NCBI GenBank assembly: GCA_910589115.1
Contig: CAJUSB010000113.1
Location: 1-10,514, forward strand
Source of the DNA: an uncultured Clostridia bacterium
GTDB lineage: Bacteria; Bacillota; Clostridia; Oscillospirales; Butyricicoccaceae
Direction of reading: 5' to 3'
Length of the DNA stretch: 10,514 bases
Shown: piece after piece, positions 1-6,091 of the stretch
How the letters are laid out: each line of letters starts with the position of its first letter
Numbering within the stretch: the first letter of the stretch is position 1
The notes under the pieces: model-generated
Databases searched by the model: none
What the model saw: the letters and a program-made list of their open reading frames with translations, nothing else
What the model was told of the DNA's origin: nothing
Program-made: the position numbers and the translations under genes

Positions 1-100
1 TGGTGCCCGCCGCAGAGGCGGCCTCCCCGGCGAGGGGCGGGAGTCCAGAGGGCAGAGCCCTCTGGTGCCCGCTGCAAAGGCGAACCCGCCGGGGAGGCGA
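1..100. repeat. GC-rich intergenic repeat array, 62-bp period (left copy)
   Basis: The first 100 bases are GC-rich and repetitive. The decamer TGGTGCCCGC occurs at 1-10 and 63-72, a 62-bp period. Positions 45-53 (CCAGAGGGC) and 57-65 (GCCCTCTGG) form a 9-bp inverted repeat around a 3-nt spacer. Positions 1-67 are the reverse complement of 3371-3437 with 4 mismatches in 67. No coding signal is seen. It resembles dispersed REP/MITE-like intergenic repeats; the array probably extends left of the window. Confidence 0.8.
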
Positions 101-129
101 ACAAAATGAAAGTTGGTTGAAAACGCCTA

Positions 130-158
130 TTGTGTTTTTTGTCGATGGTTGTTATAAT
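130..158 (+). promoter_or_regulatory. Sigma-A-type promoter for the DivIVA-like/fumarase pair
   Basis: TTGTGT at 130-135, a 17-nt spacer and a perfect TATAAT at 153-158, preceded by TGT (150-152), which makes an extended -10. The predicted transcript start is near 165, leaving a leader of about 58 nt before the ATG at 223. No other strong promoter lies between the repeat and the gene. Confidence 0.7.
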
Positions 159-222
159 AACAAATAGACAACGATGACGACAGCGATCCGCCGGCGGCGG
201 AAAAGGAAGGATTCTCTTTAAC

Positions 223-957
223 ATGAACGAACAGGAAACTGGGTTCCGCACCCAAATTGTCGGCGGCTTTCAGCGCGATGACGTTCTGCGCTACATCGAA
301 CAAACCAGCCGCACATATACCGAAAAACTCGAAACGCTCGAACGCACGCTTTCCGAGTCCGAAAGCGAAACCGAAGAACAACGCTCCCGCGCCGAAGCAC
401 TCGCCGCCCAAAACAACGAACTCAGCAGCAAAGACGCCGAACTGCTGGAACGCCTGGGCGCTATGACCCTCACCGAAGATACCCTCCGCACAGCCCTGGC
501 CGAAACACAGGCCCAGCTCGACCAGCAGTCCGCCCTCGTGAAAACCCTCACCGAAGAAAATAACACCCTGCACGAGGAAAATACTGCCCTGTCCGGCGAA
601 CTCGCCGAACTCCGGCGCAAATGCCGCGAATACGAATCCGCAAAAGAACATATGGCCGAAATTGAGCTGCGCGCCTATCGCCAAGCCAAAGAAATTGAAA
701 AAAAAAGCCGTGACGAGGCCGAACGCGTCAAATCCGAAGCCTCCGCTGTCGTAGAACAGTTCCGCCAGCGGCTGTGCGGCGCAAACGATAACTACCGCTC
801 CGCTCTGCGGCGCGCCCAGGAAGAACTCTCCGAAATGCACCAGCGCACCAATACCCTGCTGGAATGCCTGGAAGCCGCCGCCGCCCAGCTCGGCTCGGAT
901 AAACGCAAAAAAGAAAACAGCGTTTTCAGCAGCCTGCGGAGAAAGGACGAAAAATAA
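223..957 (+). CDS. DivIVA-like coiled-coil protein
   Basis: A 244-residue protein whose first ~27 residues (FRTQIVGGFQRDDVLRYIEQ at 8-27) match the pattern of the DivIVA/GpsB N-terminal lipid-binding motif (F-x-x-x-x-x-G-[FY]-x-x-x-x-V-x-x-[YF]-[IL]). The rest, from about 28 to 230, is a long, highly charged Glu/Arg/Gln-rich coiled coil with no membrane segment, and the tail is basic (KRKKENSVFSSLRRKDEK). DivIVA proteins sit on negatively curved membrane at division sites and poles and recruit partners; which process this paralogue serves cannot be read from sequence. The ATG at 223 has AGGAAGG (204-210) 12 nt upstream. The stop overlaps the next start (TAATG at 955-959), so the two genes are translationally coupled. 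Biased GAA/GCC codons open a long Phe-rich antisense frame here that is not a gene. Confidence 0.8.
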   Translation: MNEQETGFRTQIVGGFQRDDVLRYIEQTSRTYTEKLETLERTLSESESETEEQRSRAEALAAQNNELSSKDAELLERLGAMTLTEDTLRTALAETQAQLDQQSALVKTLTEENNTLHEENTALSGELAELRRKCREYESAKEHMAEIELRAYRQAKEIEKKSRDEAERVKSEASAVVEQFRQRLCGANDNYRSALRRAQEELSEMHQRTNTLLECLEAAAAQLGSDKRKKENSVFSSLRRKDEK

Positions 958-1511
958 TGGCCCACTACGAACTGCATACCGATCAGCTGGCCGATTATGC
1001 CCCCCGGCTCCGCGCCGGAGACGTTGTCTACCTGACCGGCACCGTGTATACCGCCCGCGACGCCGCCCACAAACGCATCACCGAAGCAATGGACGCGGGC
1101 ACACCGCTGCCCTTCCCGCTGGAAGGCGCCGCCATTTATTACGCCGGGCCTACGCCCGCCAAACCCGGGCAGGTCATCGGTTCGGTCGGCCCAACGACCT
1201 CCGGCCGCATGGACCCCTACGCCCCCCGCCTGATGGACGCCGGGCTCAAATGCATGATCGGCAAAGGCGTGCGCAGCCAAGCTGTCGCCGATGCAATGGC
1301 CCGCAGCGGCTGCGTCTATATGGTCGCAATCGGCGGCGCAGGCGCGGTAAAAGCTGCCTCAATCTGTTCCGCCGAAGTCATCGCCTATGAGGACCTCGGC
1401 TGTGAATCCGTCAAACGGCTGACCGTTGAACATTTTCACGCAATCGTTGCAATGGACTGCGCAGGCGGCAGCCTTTACCGCGACGGCGCAGCCGCTTACC
1501 GCCGGTCATAA
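957..1511 (+). CDS. Class I fumarate hydratase / L-tartrate dehydratase beta-type subunit
   Basis: A 184-residue protein covering the whole C-terminal (beta) domain of iron-sulfur class I hydro-lyases. Visible family motifs are YTARDAAHKR (31-40), YYAGPTPAKPG (61-71), GPTTSGRMD (78-86), IGKG (101-104), GG (126-127), YEDLG (144-148) and a final MDCAGGSLY (167-174). The family reversibly hydrates fumarate to malate or dehydrates tartrate. The beta subunit completes the active site, while the [4Fe-4S]-binding cysteines lie on the alpha subunit. No alpha subunit is in this window; it must be encoded elsewhere, or the protein works with another partner. The start follows GGAGAAAGGA (938-948) and overlaps the stop of the DivIVA-like gene by one base. 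Length is normal for a stand-alone beta subunit. Fumarase and tartrate dehydratase cannot be told apart here. Confidence 0.88.
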   Translation: MAHYELHTDQLADYAPRLRAGDVVYLTGTVYTARDAAHKRITEAMDAGTPLPFPLEGAAIYYAGPTPAKPGQVIGSVGPTTSGRMDPYAPRLMDAGLKCMIGKGVRSQAVADAMARSGCVYMVAIGGAGAVKAASICSAEVIAYEDLGCESVKRLTVEHFHAIVAMDCAGGSLYRDGAAAYRRS

Positions 1512-1540
1512 ATTTTACAGTTTTTATTTTTGAAAAACAC

Positions 1541-1774
1541 GTGCAATATCCAGATAGTTGTGATATAATGAGTATAGGCGATTATAAAGGATGTACACTT
1601 TATAGACCTGACAGGCCAATGAATGATACGGATGATTTACATGCTTTTGTATCGATGTCCGGATGGAATGGTGAATCCTTAGATTTCACCGTGTATTTCG
1701 ATAGCGAAAGCGCACCGAGCGCGAAAAGCGAACAAACCGCAGTGACCCGCTCTCATGCAGCTTTCAAAAAATAA
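1541..1774 (+). CDS. Small hypothetical ORF, possibly a gene remnant
   Basis: A 77-codon frame opening with GTG (1541), with an in-frame ATG at 1568; neither has a convincing Shine-Dalgarno. I do not recognise the product. Composition changes within the frame. Up to about codon 52 it is AT-rich with codons scarce in the neighbouring genes (ATA, AGA, AGG, TTA). The end (from about 1700) is richer in GCG/CGC/ACC. The first part contains a plausible folded-domain segment (DDLHAFVSMSGWNGESLDF). TGATATAAT at 1561-1569 looks like an extended -10 element inside the frame but lacks a good -35. It may be a horizontally acquired small protein, a decayed fragment fused to unrelated sequence, or non-coding. 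Confidence 0.3.
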   Translation: MQYPDSCDIMSIGDYKGCTLYRPDRPMNDTDDLHAFVSMSGWNGESLDFTVYFDSESAPSAKSEQTAVTRSHAAFKK

Positions 1775-1894
1775 TAAAAAGTACACACACACTTTAATAC
1801 TTCACCCCCTATCGATATTACACCAGCCGGCACATATTGTGTGCGAAAACAAGTAAAAACAACCGATTTTTGAACATAGGGAGGAATACAATCA

Positions 1895-3346
1895 GTGAGA
1901 ACATTTGAAACCGATGTCCAGCAGCTTAAATACAATGTGCTCAAGCAGGTCGCCCAGCGTGCATATGACGGTAACCTGATGGAATCCTATTACGAGATTC
2001 CGAAAATCATTTCGCCCGGCCCGAAAGCAACGATGCGCTGCTGCGTTTATAAGGAACGCGCCATTGTGCAGGAGCGCGTGCGCCTTGCAATGGGCGGTGA
2101 CCGCCGCAATCCCAACGTCATTGAAGTGATCCCGATTGCCTGTGATGAATGCCCGGTTGAACGTTACACGGTTAGTCCGTCCTGCCGCGGCTGTATTTCG
2201 CACCGCTGCATCAAGGCTTGCCCGAAGCAGGCTATCACCAAGGAAGGCAGCGGCAGAGCCCAGATCAACGAAGATATTTGTATTGAGTGCGGGCGCTGTG
2301 CAAAGGCCTGCCCATATGGCGCGATTACGGAAAACGTGCGTCCCTGCGAGCGCAGCTGCAAGGTTGGCGCGGTCAAGATGAATGAGGACAAGAAGGCCTC
2401 TATCAATATTGACAAGTGCATTGCCTGCGGCGCGTGTGCTTATGCCTGCCCGTTTGGCGCTATTATGGACAAATCCTTCATGGTAGACGCAATCAATATC
2501 ATTAAAAACAAGAAAAAGGGCGACGAATACGACTACAAGGTAGCAGCGATTGTTGCGCCTGCACTGGCTTCCCAGTTTGACAAGGTATCGGTTGGCCAGC
2601 TGGCGACTGCGATGAAGGAGCTGGGCTTTGACTACATTGTCGAGGCGGCTATGGGTGCAGATATGGTAGCATCCAGCGAAGCGGAAGAGCTTGCAGAAAA
2701 GGGCTTTTTAACTTCTTCCTGCTGTCCTGCATTTGTATCGTACATCCGGAAGCACGTACCCGAGTTATCCGACAAGATTTCACATAATTTATCACCCATG
2801 GCAGAGATTGGCCGTTTTGTAAAGATCAACGCAGAAATCCCGGTAAAAACCATATTTATTGGGCCCTGCACTGCAAAGAAGCAGGAAATCCAGCTGCCGT
2901 CTGTTGACCTTTGGATTGACTGTGCGCTGACGTTTGAAGAATTGCAGGCAATGATTGATGCGCGTGGCATTGACGAAACGCAGCTGCCGGAAATGCCGGT
3001 AGATGATGCCTCATACTTTGGGCGCATATTCGGCCGTATTGGCGGCTTGAGCGAAGCGGTAGCACAGGTCATAAAGGAAAAGGGACTTGACTTCCAGGCC
3101 AAGCCGGAGATTTGTGACGGCATTGAGGCTTGCAAGCTGGCGCTGCTGAAGGCCAAGGCAGGCAAACTTGACAAGAATTTCATTGAGGGCATGGCCTGTG
3201 TTGGCGGCTGTGCGGGCGGTGCGGCGAGCTTAACGCACGAACCCAAGAGCCGCATGAAAGTTGACAATTACGGCAAATCCAGCGACAAGACTGGCGTTGC
3301 AGACGCGATTGAAAAGTACAAAGATAAAGTCCAGACGATCCGCTGA
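1895..3346 (+). CDS. Monomeric [FeFe] hydrogenase, group B-like
   Basis: A 483-residue cytoplasmic iron-sulfur enzyme that interconverts protons and electrons with H2. The N-terminal ferredoxin-like region carries C97-x2-C100-x4-C105-x3-C109, then C129-x2-C132-x2-C135-x3-C139, a CERSC pair (C151, C155) and C175-x2-C178-x2-C181-x3-C185, enough for about three [4Fe-4S] clusters. The catalytic H-cluster domain (about 215-450) has all three signatures: L1 TSSCCPAF (C276 as the likely proton-relay Cys, C277 ligand), L2 GPCTAKKQE (C325) and L3 EGMACVGGC (C435, C439). L1 reading CCPAF rather than the group A CCPGW, the short length and the absence of an N-terminal [2Fe-2S] domain fit group B. GTG start with AGGGAGGA (1878-1885) 9 nt upstream. 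No HydE/F/G maturase or electron-transfer partner lies in the window, so a ferredoxin partner is likely. No promoter could be assigned confidently upstream. Confidence 0.93.
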   Translation: MRTFETDVQQLKYNVLKQVAQRAYDGNLMESYYEIPKIISPGPKATMRCCVYKERAIVQERVRLAMGGDRRNPNVIEVIPIACDECPVERYTVSPSCRGCISHRCIKACPKQAITKEGSGRAQINEDICIECGRCAKACPYGAITENVRPCERSCKVGAVKMNEDKKASINIDKCIACGACAYACPFGAIMDKSFMVDAINIIKNKKKGDEYDYKVAAIVAPALASQFDKVSVGQLATAMKELGFDYIVEAAMGADMVASSEAEELAEKGFLTSSCCPAFVSYIRKHVPELSDKISHNLSPMAEIGRFVKINAEIPVKTIFIGPCTAKKQEIQLPSVDLWIDCALTFEELQAMIDARGIDETQLPEMPVDDASYFGRIFGRIGGLSEAVAQVIKEKGLDFQAKPEICDGIEACKLALLKAKAGKLDKNFIEGMACVGGCAGGAASLTHEPKSRMKVDNYGKSSDKTGVADAIEKYKDKVQTIR

Positions 3347-3370
3347 TAAGGTGTGTCCTCCCCGTTACGC

Positions 3371-3462
3371 CACCAAAGGGCGCTGCCCTCTGGACTCCCG
3401 CCCCTCGCCGGGGAGGCCGTCTCTGCGGCGCGCACCAAAGGGCGCTGCCCTCTGGACTCCCG
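3371..3462. repeat. GC-rich intergenic repeat array, 62-bp period (right, inverted copy)
   Basis: Positions 3371-3400 and 3433-3462 are the same 30 bases repeated at a 62-bp period. The first unit (3371-3437) matches the reverse complement of 1-67 at 63 of 67 positions. Each unit holds a near-perfect inverted repeat (CCAAAGGGC / GCCCTCTGG) followed by ACTCCC. The sequence happens to stay open in several frames, but the peptides are low-complexity and repetitive, so no gene is called. Confidence 0.85.
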
Positions 3463-3483
3463 GCGGGCGCTGCCCTGCACCCG

Positions 3484-3534
3484 CTGGGGCTTACGCCCCA
3501 GACCCCACGCTTCTACGCAGCTTTTTCCGCTGCG
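3484..3534. repeat. Two GC-rich hairpins distal to the repeat array
   Basis: CTGGGGC (3484-3490) pairs with GCCCCAG (3495-3501) around TTAC, and CGCAGC (3516-3521) pairs with GCTGCG (3529-3534) around a T-rich 7-nt loop. Neither is followed by a T-run, so they are not good intrinsic terminators. They look like part of the same dispersed intergenic repeat element rather than regulatory structures. Confidence 0.5.
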
Positions 3535-3581
3535 GCGGGGACGGGGGCTATTGGTACGCACATCATTTATACTGCATTCTG

Positions 3582-3611
3582 CCCGGCCCGCCAAAAGGAT
3601 AGCGGGCCGGG
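3582..3611 (+). terminator. Strong GC hairpin, possible terminator downstream of the hydrogenase
   Basis: A perfect 10-bp stem, CCCGGCCCGC (3582-3591) with GCGGGCCGGG (3602-3611), closes a 10-nt loop. The sequence after it is only moderately T-rich (TGGTTGTCG), so termination efficiency is uncertain. It is the first strong hairpin after the repeats and may end hydrogenase transcription or insulate the next operon. Confidence 0.45.
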
Positions 3612-3660
3612 TGGTTGTCGTATGCTTTCAATTAAGCGCAAAACAAAAACAGCATATCCG

Positions 3661-3711
3661 CACCTCCTCCGGCATACCTTTTTACAAAGGCTGCGGGAGG
3701 AGGTGTTTTTT
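3661..3711 (+). promoter_or_regulatory. Terminator-like hairpin that sequesters the M23 gene's Shine-Dalgarno
   Basis: CACCTCCTCC (3661-3670) pairs perfectly with GGAGGAGGTG (3696-3705), directly followed by six T residues (3706-3711) and then the ATG at 3712. Inside, GCA/TGC (3672-3674/3692-3694) and CCTTT/AAAGG (3677-3681/3686-3690) extend the structure. The 3' arm is itself the ribosome binding site (GGAGGAGG, 8 nt from the ATG). The hairpin can thus act as an intrinsic terminator/attenuator, a translational lock, or both. No ligand-binding aptamer or clear anti-structure is recognised upstream. Confidence 0.6.
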
Positions 3712-4683
3712 ATGAAAAAGGAATGGAAGCGCCTGTTGGCAGCAGGCGTCCTCATGCTGTTCACCTGCGTAGTATTATTGACGGCGCACGCGAACAACAG
3801 AGAATTTATACGATATGCCGAATTTAATGTCCCGTATGCCGCACTTGACCGCGCGCTTGCAGATGATATTACATGCAAAGGAAAGGTCAGTTGGATTGAT
3901 GTGCTTGCCTGTCTTGCCGCAAAATACGGCGGAGAATGGAAGCGCTACAAAGCCGCAGATATGGACGCGCTCCATGAACAGCTGCACAGCGGGGAAACAA
4001 TCGAATCTATTACCCAGGGAATGCAGTATTTCAGCTATTTCCGTCAGGTATACGGCGCAGTGCTGGGCGGATTTGTCGGCTGGCATTTGCAGGAGCTGAA
4101 AGACGACCGCTGGGAGATCCGATACGGACTGACCGCATATTCACCGTTGGCCGAAGGGTATTGGTACAATGATTTTGATGATTTCGGCGCGTCCCGCTCG
4201 TATGGCTTCAAGCGGAGGCATCTGGGGCATGACATGATGGGCAGTGTTGGTACGCCGGTGATTGCTGTAGAGAGCGGCACGGTCGAGGCGCTCGGCTGGA
4301 ACCAATACGGCGGCTGGCGCATTGGCATCCGTTCACGGGATGGCAAGCGATATTATTATTATGCGCATTTGCGGAAAGACCACCCCTTTGCCGAAGGTCT
4401 GACAGTAGGCCAACGGGTAATGGCTGGGGATGTGATTGGATATCTGGGACAGACGGGCTATTCACACCGTGAGAATGTAAATGGCATTGAAACGCCGCAC
4501 CTGCATTACGGGCTGGAGCTTGTATTTGACGAATCACAAAAGGAATCGGATAATGAAATCTGGGTGGATTTATATGCAATAACGCGGCTGCTGGAACGGC
4601 ACCGCGCAACAGTCCATGCCGACGGAAAGGAGTACGTGCGGGAATATGAAATGCTGCTTTTCACGCCGCGGCGCGGCACATAA
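3712..4683 (+). CDS. Secreted M23-family metallopeptidase (LytM-type)
   Basis: A 323-residue exported protein. The N terminus MKKEWKRLL plus a hydrophobic stretch (about 8-24, ending LLTAHA) is a signal peptide or anchor. The C-terminal half is an M23 zinc peptidase: HLGHD (H170, D174) with GTPV (180-183), YAHL (H219) and PHLHYGLEL (H263, H265). All zinc ligands (H170, D174, H265) and catalytic histidines are present, so it is probably an active peptidoglycan endopeptidase. The N-terminal ~140 residues are unassigned. The frame is open back to 3622, but ATG 3712 is chosen because GGAGGAGG sits 8 nt upstream and the signal peptide begins there. It is the first gene of a unit with a polysaccharide deacetylase (38-bp overlap) and a YlmC/YmxH protein, pointing to envelope or spore-wall remodelling. 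Confidence 0.87.
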   Translation: MKKEWKRLLAAGVLMLFTCVVLLTAHANNREFIRYAEFNVPYAALDRALADDITCKGKVSWIDVLACLAAKYGGEWKRYKAADMDALHEQLHSGETIESITQGMQYFSYFRQVYGAVLGGFVGWHLQELKDDRWEIRYGLTAYSPLAEGYWYNDFDDFGASRSYGFKRRHLGHDMMGSVGTPVIAVESGTVEALGWNQYGGWRIGIRSRDGKRYYYYAHLRKDHPFAEGLTVGQRVMAGDVIGYLGQTGYSHRENVNGIETPHLHYGLELVFDESQKESDNEIWVDLYAITRLLERHRATVHADGKEYVREYEMLLFTPRRGT

Positions 4684-5536
4684 CGGAACGCGGTCAACAC
4701 TGCTCCAGGCATTTTTAACCGTGCTGGTTTTTTGCGGCGTGCTGGGCTACGGATTGGGAAACCGGGAGGCGGTTCCGGCGCTGGCAGAGCAAAGCGTACA
4801 GCTGCCGGTGCTGATGTATCACAGTCTTCTCAAGGATGATTCCCGGCAGGGCGATTACACACTTTCGCCCGAAGTTTTCCGCAAAGATATGGAATACCTG
4901 CGGGAACACGGATATGAAACGGTTGTTGTTGCTGATCTGATTGCGTATGTAGAGGAGGGCGCGGCGCTGCCGGAAAAGCCGGTAATGGTCACCTTTGACG
5001 ATGGTTTTTTCAATAATTACCTATATGCATACCCCATATTGGAGGAACTTGGGATGAAAGCGGTAGTCTCCGTCATTGGGGCGCAGACCGAACTTTTCAG
5101 CGAAAGCGGACAGGAAAACGCCTACTGGTCCTATTTAACGCTGGACCGTCTGAAAGAGGTTTCGGAAAGCGGCATTTTTGAGATACAGAATCATTCCTGG
5201 GATTTCCATTCAAACGGGACGCGGAAAGGCTGCCTGCGCAAGCGCGGGGAAGCAGAAACCGATTATCATAAAATATTTACAGAAGATACGGAGCGGGTGC
5301 AGGTGCTGTTATCGGAAGCGGGCTTACCGGCGCCGACGTGCTATACCTATCCATTCGGGGCTTGCAGCTGGGAAACGGCTGAAATCGTGCGTGAGCTGGG
5401 CTTCCAATGCTCGCTTGGTTGTGAAGAGGGGATGAACAAACTGTCACGCGACCCGGAATGCCTGTATAACATGAAGCGGTGGAACCGTCCGGCAGGACTG
5501 AGCACACAGTCGATGATGGACAAAGCCGGTATCTGA
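4646..5536 (+). CDS. Membrane-anchored polysaccharide deacetylase (NodB/CE4-type)
   Basis: A 296-residue protein with a basic N terminus (SRRGAAHNGTR), one hydrophobic segment (about 19-38) and an extracellular NodB-homology domain. Motifs: LPVLMYHS (53-60), VTFDDG (115-120; D118, D119), the metal-binding NHSWDFH (H183, H188), and TYPFG (234-238). HxxxxH rather than HxxxH is the form I recall from a clostridial subfamily. The family removes N-acetyl groups from peptidoglycan or other glycans; the substrate is not predictable here. An upstream in-frame ATG (4616) exists, but ATG 4646 is preferred: AAGGAG (4627-4632) lies 13 nt before it and the positively charged anchor follows. Either start overlaps the M23 gene, indicating translational coupling. 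Confidence 0.87.
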   Translation: MKCCFSRRGAAHNGTRSTLLQAFLTVLVFCGVLGYGLGNREAVPALAEQSVQLPVLMYHSLLKDDSRQGDYTLSPEVFRKDMEYLREHGYETVVVADLIAYVEEGAALPEKPVMVTFDDGFFNNYLYAYPILEELGMKAVVSVIGAQTELFSESGQENAYWSYLTLDRLKEVSESGIFEIQNHSWDFHSNGTRKGCLRKRGEAETDYHKIFTEDTERVQVLLSEAGLPAPTCYTYPFGACSWETAEIVRELGFQCSLGCEEGMNKLSRDPECLYNMKRWNRPAGLSTQSMMDKAGI

Positions 5537-5598
5537 CCGGTGCATGGTTCCTGTCTAAAACGGGTCTGATGAAACTGCATATTAAGGAGGCGAGGCAC

Positions 5599-5892
5599 AT
5601 GGCAGACGGCTGTCGGCTGGCGGAGCTGCGATGCCGCGAGGTCATTAACCTGTGTGACGGCTGCCGGATGGGCTATGTCGGCGATTTGGAGGTAGATATT
5701 ATGTGCGGCCGGGTGGTTGCACTGGTTGTACCGGGGCGGGCGCGGTTTTTCGGCCTTTTCGGGCGGGAAGATGATTATATCATCCCCTGGGAACGGATTG
5801 AGAAAATCGGAGAGGATATTATATTAGTACGTTTTGAAACGCCGATGCGGCGGCCCAAAGAAAAACCGGCCTTTCTGAAACATTTCTCATAA
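5599..5892 (+). CDS. YlmC/YmxH family sporulation protein (PRC-barrel)
   Basis: A 97-residue protein with one PRC-barrel-like domain: LAELRCREVINLCDG, then GYVGDLEVDI, VVALVVPGRARFFGLFG, REDDYIIPWERIEKIGEDIILV. This is the distinctive pattern of the small YlmC/YmxH family of endospore-forming Firmicutes, whose biochemical role is unknown. ATG 5599 is chosen over upstream in-frame codons because AAGGAGG (5584-5590) is 8 nt before it and the conserved domain begins at residue 7. It lies 62 nt after the deacetylase stop with no terminator between, so it is the last gene of the M23-deacetylase operon. In Bacillus subtilis, as I recall, ymxH also lies near a deacetylase-like gene (ylxY), which gives faint support for a sporulation link. 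Confidence 0.88.
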   Translation: MADGCRLAELRCREVINLCDGCRMGYVGDLEVDIMCGRVVALVVPGRARFFGLFGREDDYIIPWERIEKIGEDIILVRFETPMRRPKEKPAFLKHFS

Positions 5893-5915
5893 AAAGGACA
5901 CATAAACTGCATTGC

Positions 5916-6085
5916 GTAAAAAGCCAGCGGGAACGGACGTTTGATCGTCTGTTCCCGCTGGCTTCATTTCATTTGCGTGAATTCATCAAACCAGCCTGAT
6001 AGCGGCCTTTTTACAGCCGTCCGGGCTATGTGGCCCATCGGAACCACCCTCTTTCATCCGGCATTCTGCCATTGCATCAAGATTT
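5916..6085 (-). ncRNA. Candidate small RNA (or small-protein) transcript, ~170 nt
   Basis: A perfect minus-strand promoter (6120-6092) predicts a start near 6085, and the next strong stop signal is the terminator ending near 5916. No ordinary gene lies between. The centre is GC-rich and structured: GGCA/TGCC around GAA just inside the 5' end (6060-6070), and GGGC/GCCC around CACATA. The only notable frame is 28 codons (6072-5986, ATG to TGA; internal ATG at 6057), but no Shine-Dalgarno precedes either ATG. An independent regulatory RNA is therefore favoured over a peptide. The family is not recognised. Confidence 0.5.
5921..5964. terminator. Strong bidirectional intrinsic terminator
   Basis: Positions 5921-5939 pair with 5946-5964 over 19 bp with one G-U, closing a 6-nt loop (TTTGAT). 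On the plus strand it is followed by CATTTCATTT and ends the M23-deacetylase-YmxH operon. On the minus strand the stem runs out into TTTTTACGC, so it can also stop the leftward transcript from the 6092-6120 promoter. Confidence 0.9.
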
Positions 6086-6091
6086 TAACAG

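Noticed and set aside
127..840. Long minus-strand Phe-rich frame opposite the DivIVA-like gene
   Set aside because: It is the complement of Glu-rich GAA codons. The translation is low-complexity, it has no ribosome binding site, and the plus-strand gene has motif, promoter and coupling.
1512..1545. Intrinsic terminator after the fumarase beta-type gene
   Set aside because: Only a weak AT stem (GTTTTT/AAAAAC) is present, without a GC-rich stem or a following T-run.
1836..1856. TTGT-N8-ACAA inverted repeat upstream of the hydrogenase as a Rex site
   Set aside because: The spacing is shorter than the 18-bp Rex consensus and the inner bases do not match; too weak to call.
2632..3267. 211-codon minus-strand frame inside the hydrogenase gene
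   Set aside because: It overlaps catalytic motifs of a clear enzyme and shows no domain or start signal, so it is a shadow frame.
3551..3573. Promoter TTGGTA...TATACT ahead of the M23 operon
   Set aside because: The spacer is only 11 nt. The TATACT may be a real -10, but no acceptable -35 is present, so no promoter is called.
3353..3602. Plus- and minus-strand frames across the repeat array
   Set aside because: Translations are repetitive Pro/Arg/Gly-rich peptides produced by the 62-bp repeat, without coding signals.
6035..6062. T-box-like sequence GGGTGGTTCC on the minus strand
   Set aside because: It resembles the T-box core GGTGGNACC but has the wrong base in the conserved position. No recognisable specifier stem lies upstream and no aminoacyl-tRNA synthetase or amino-acid gene follows.
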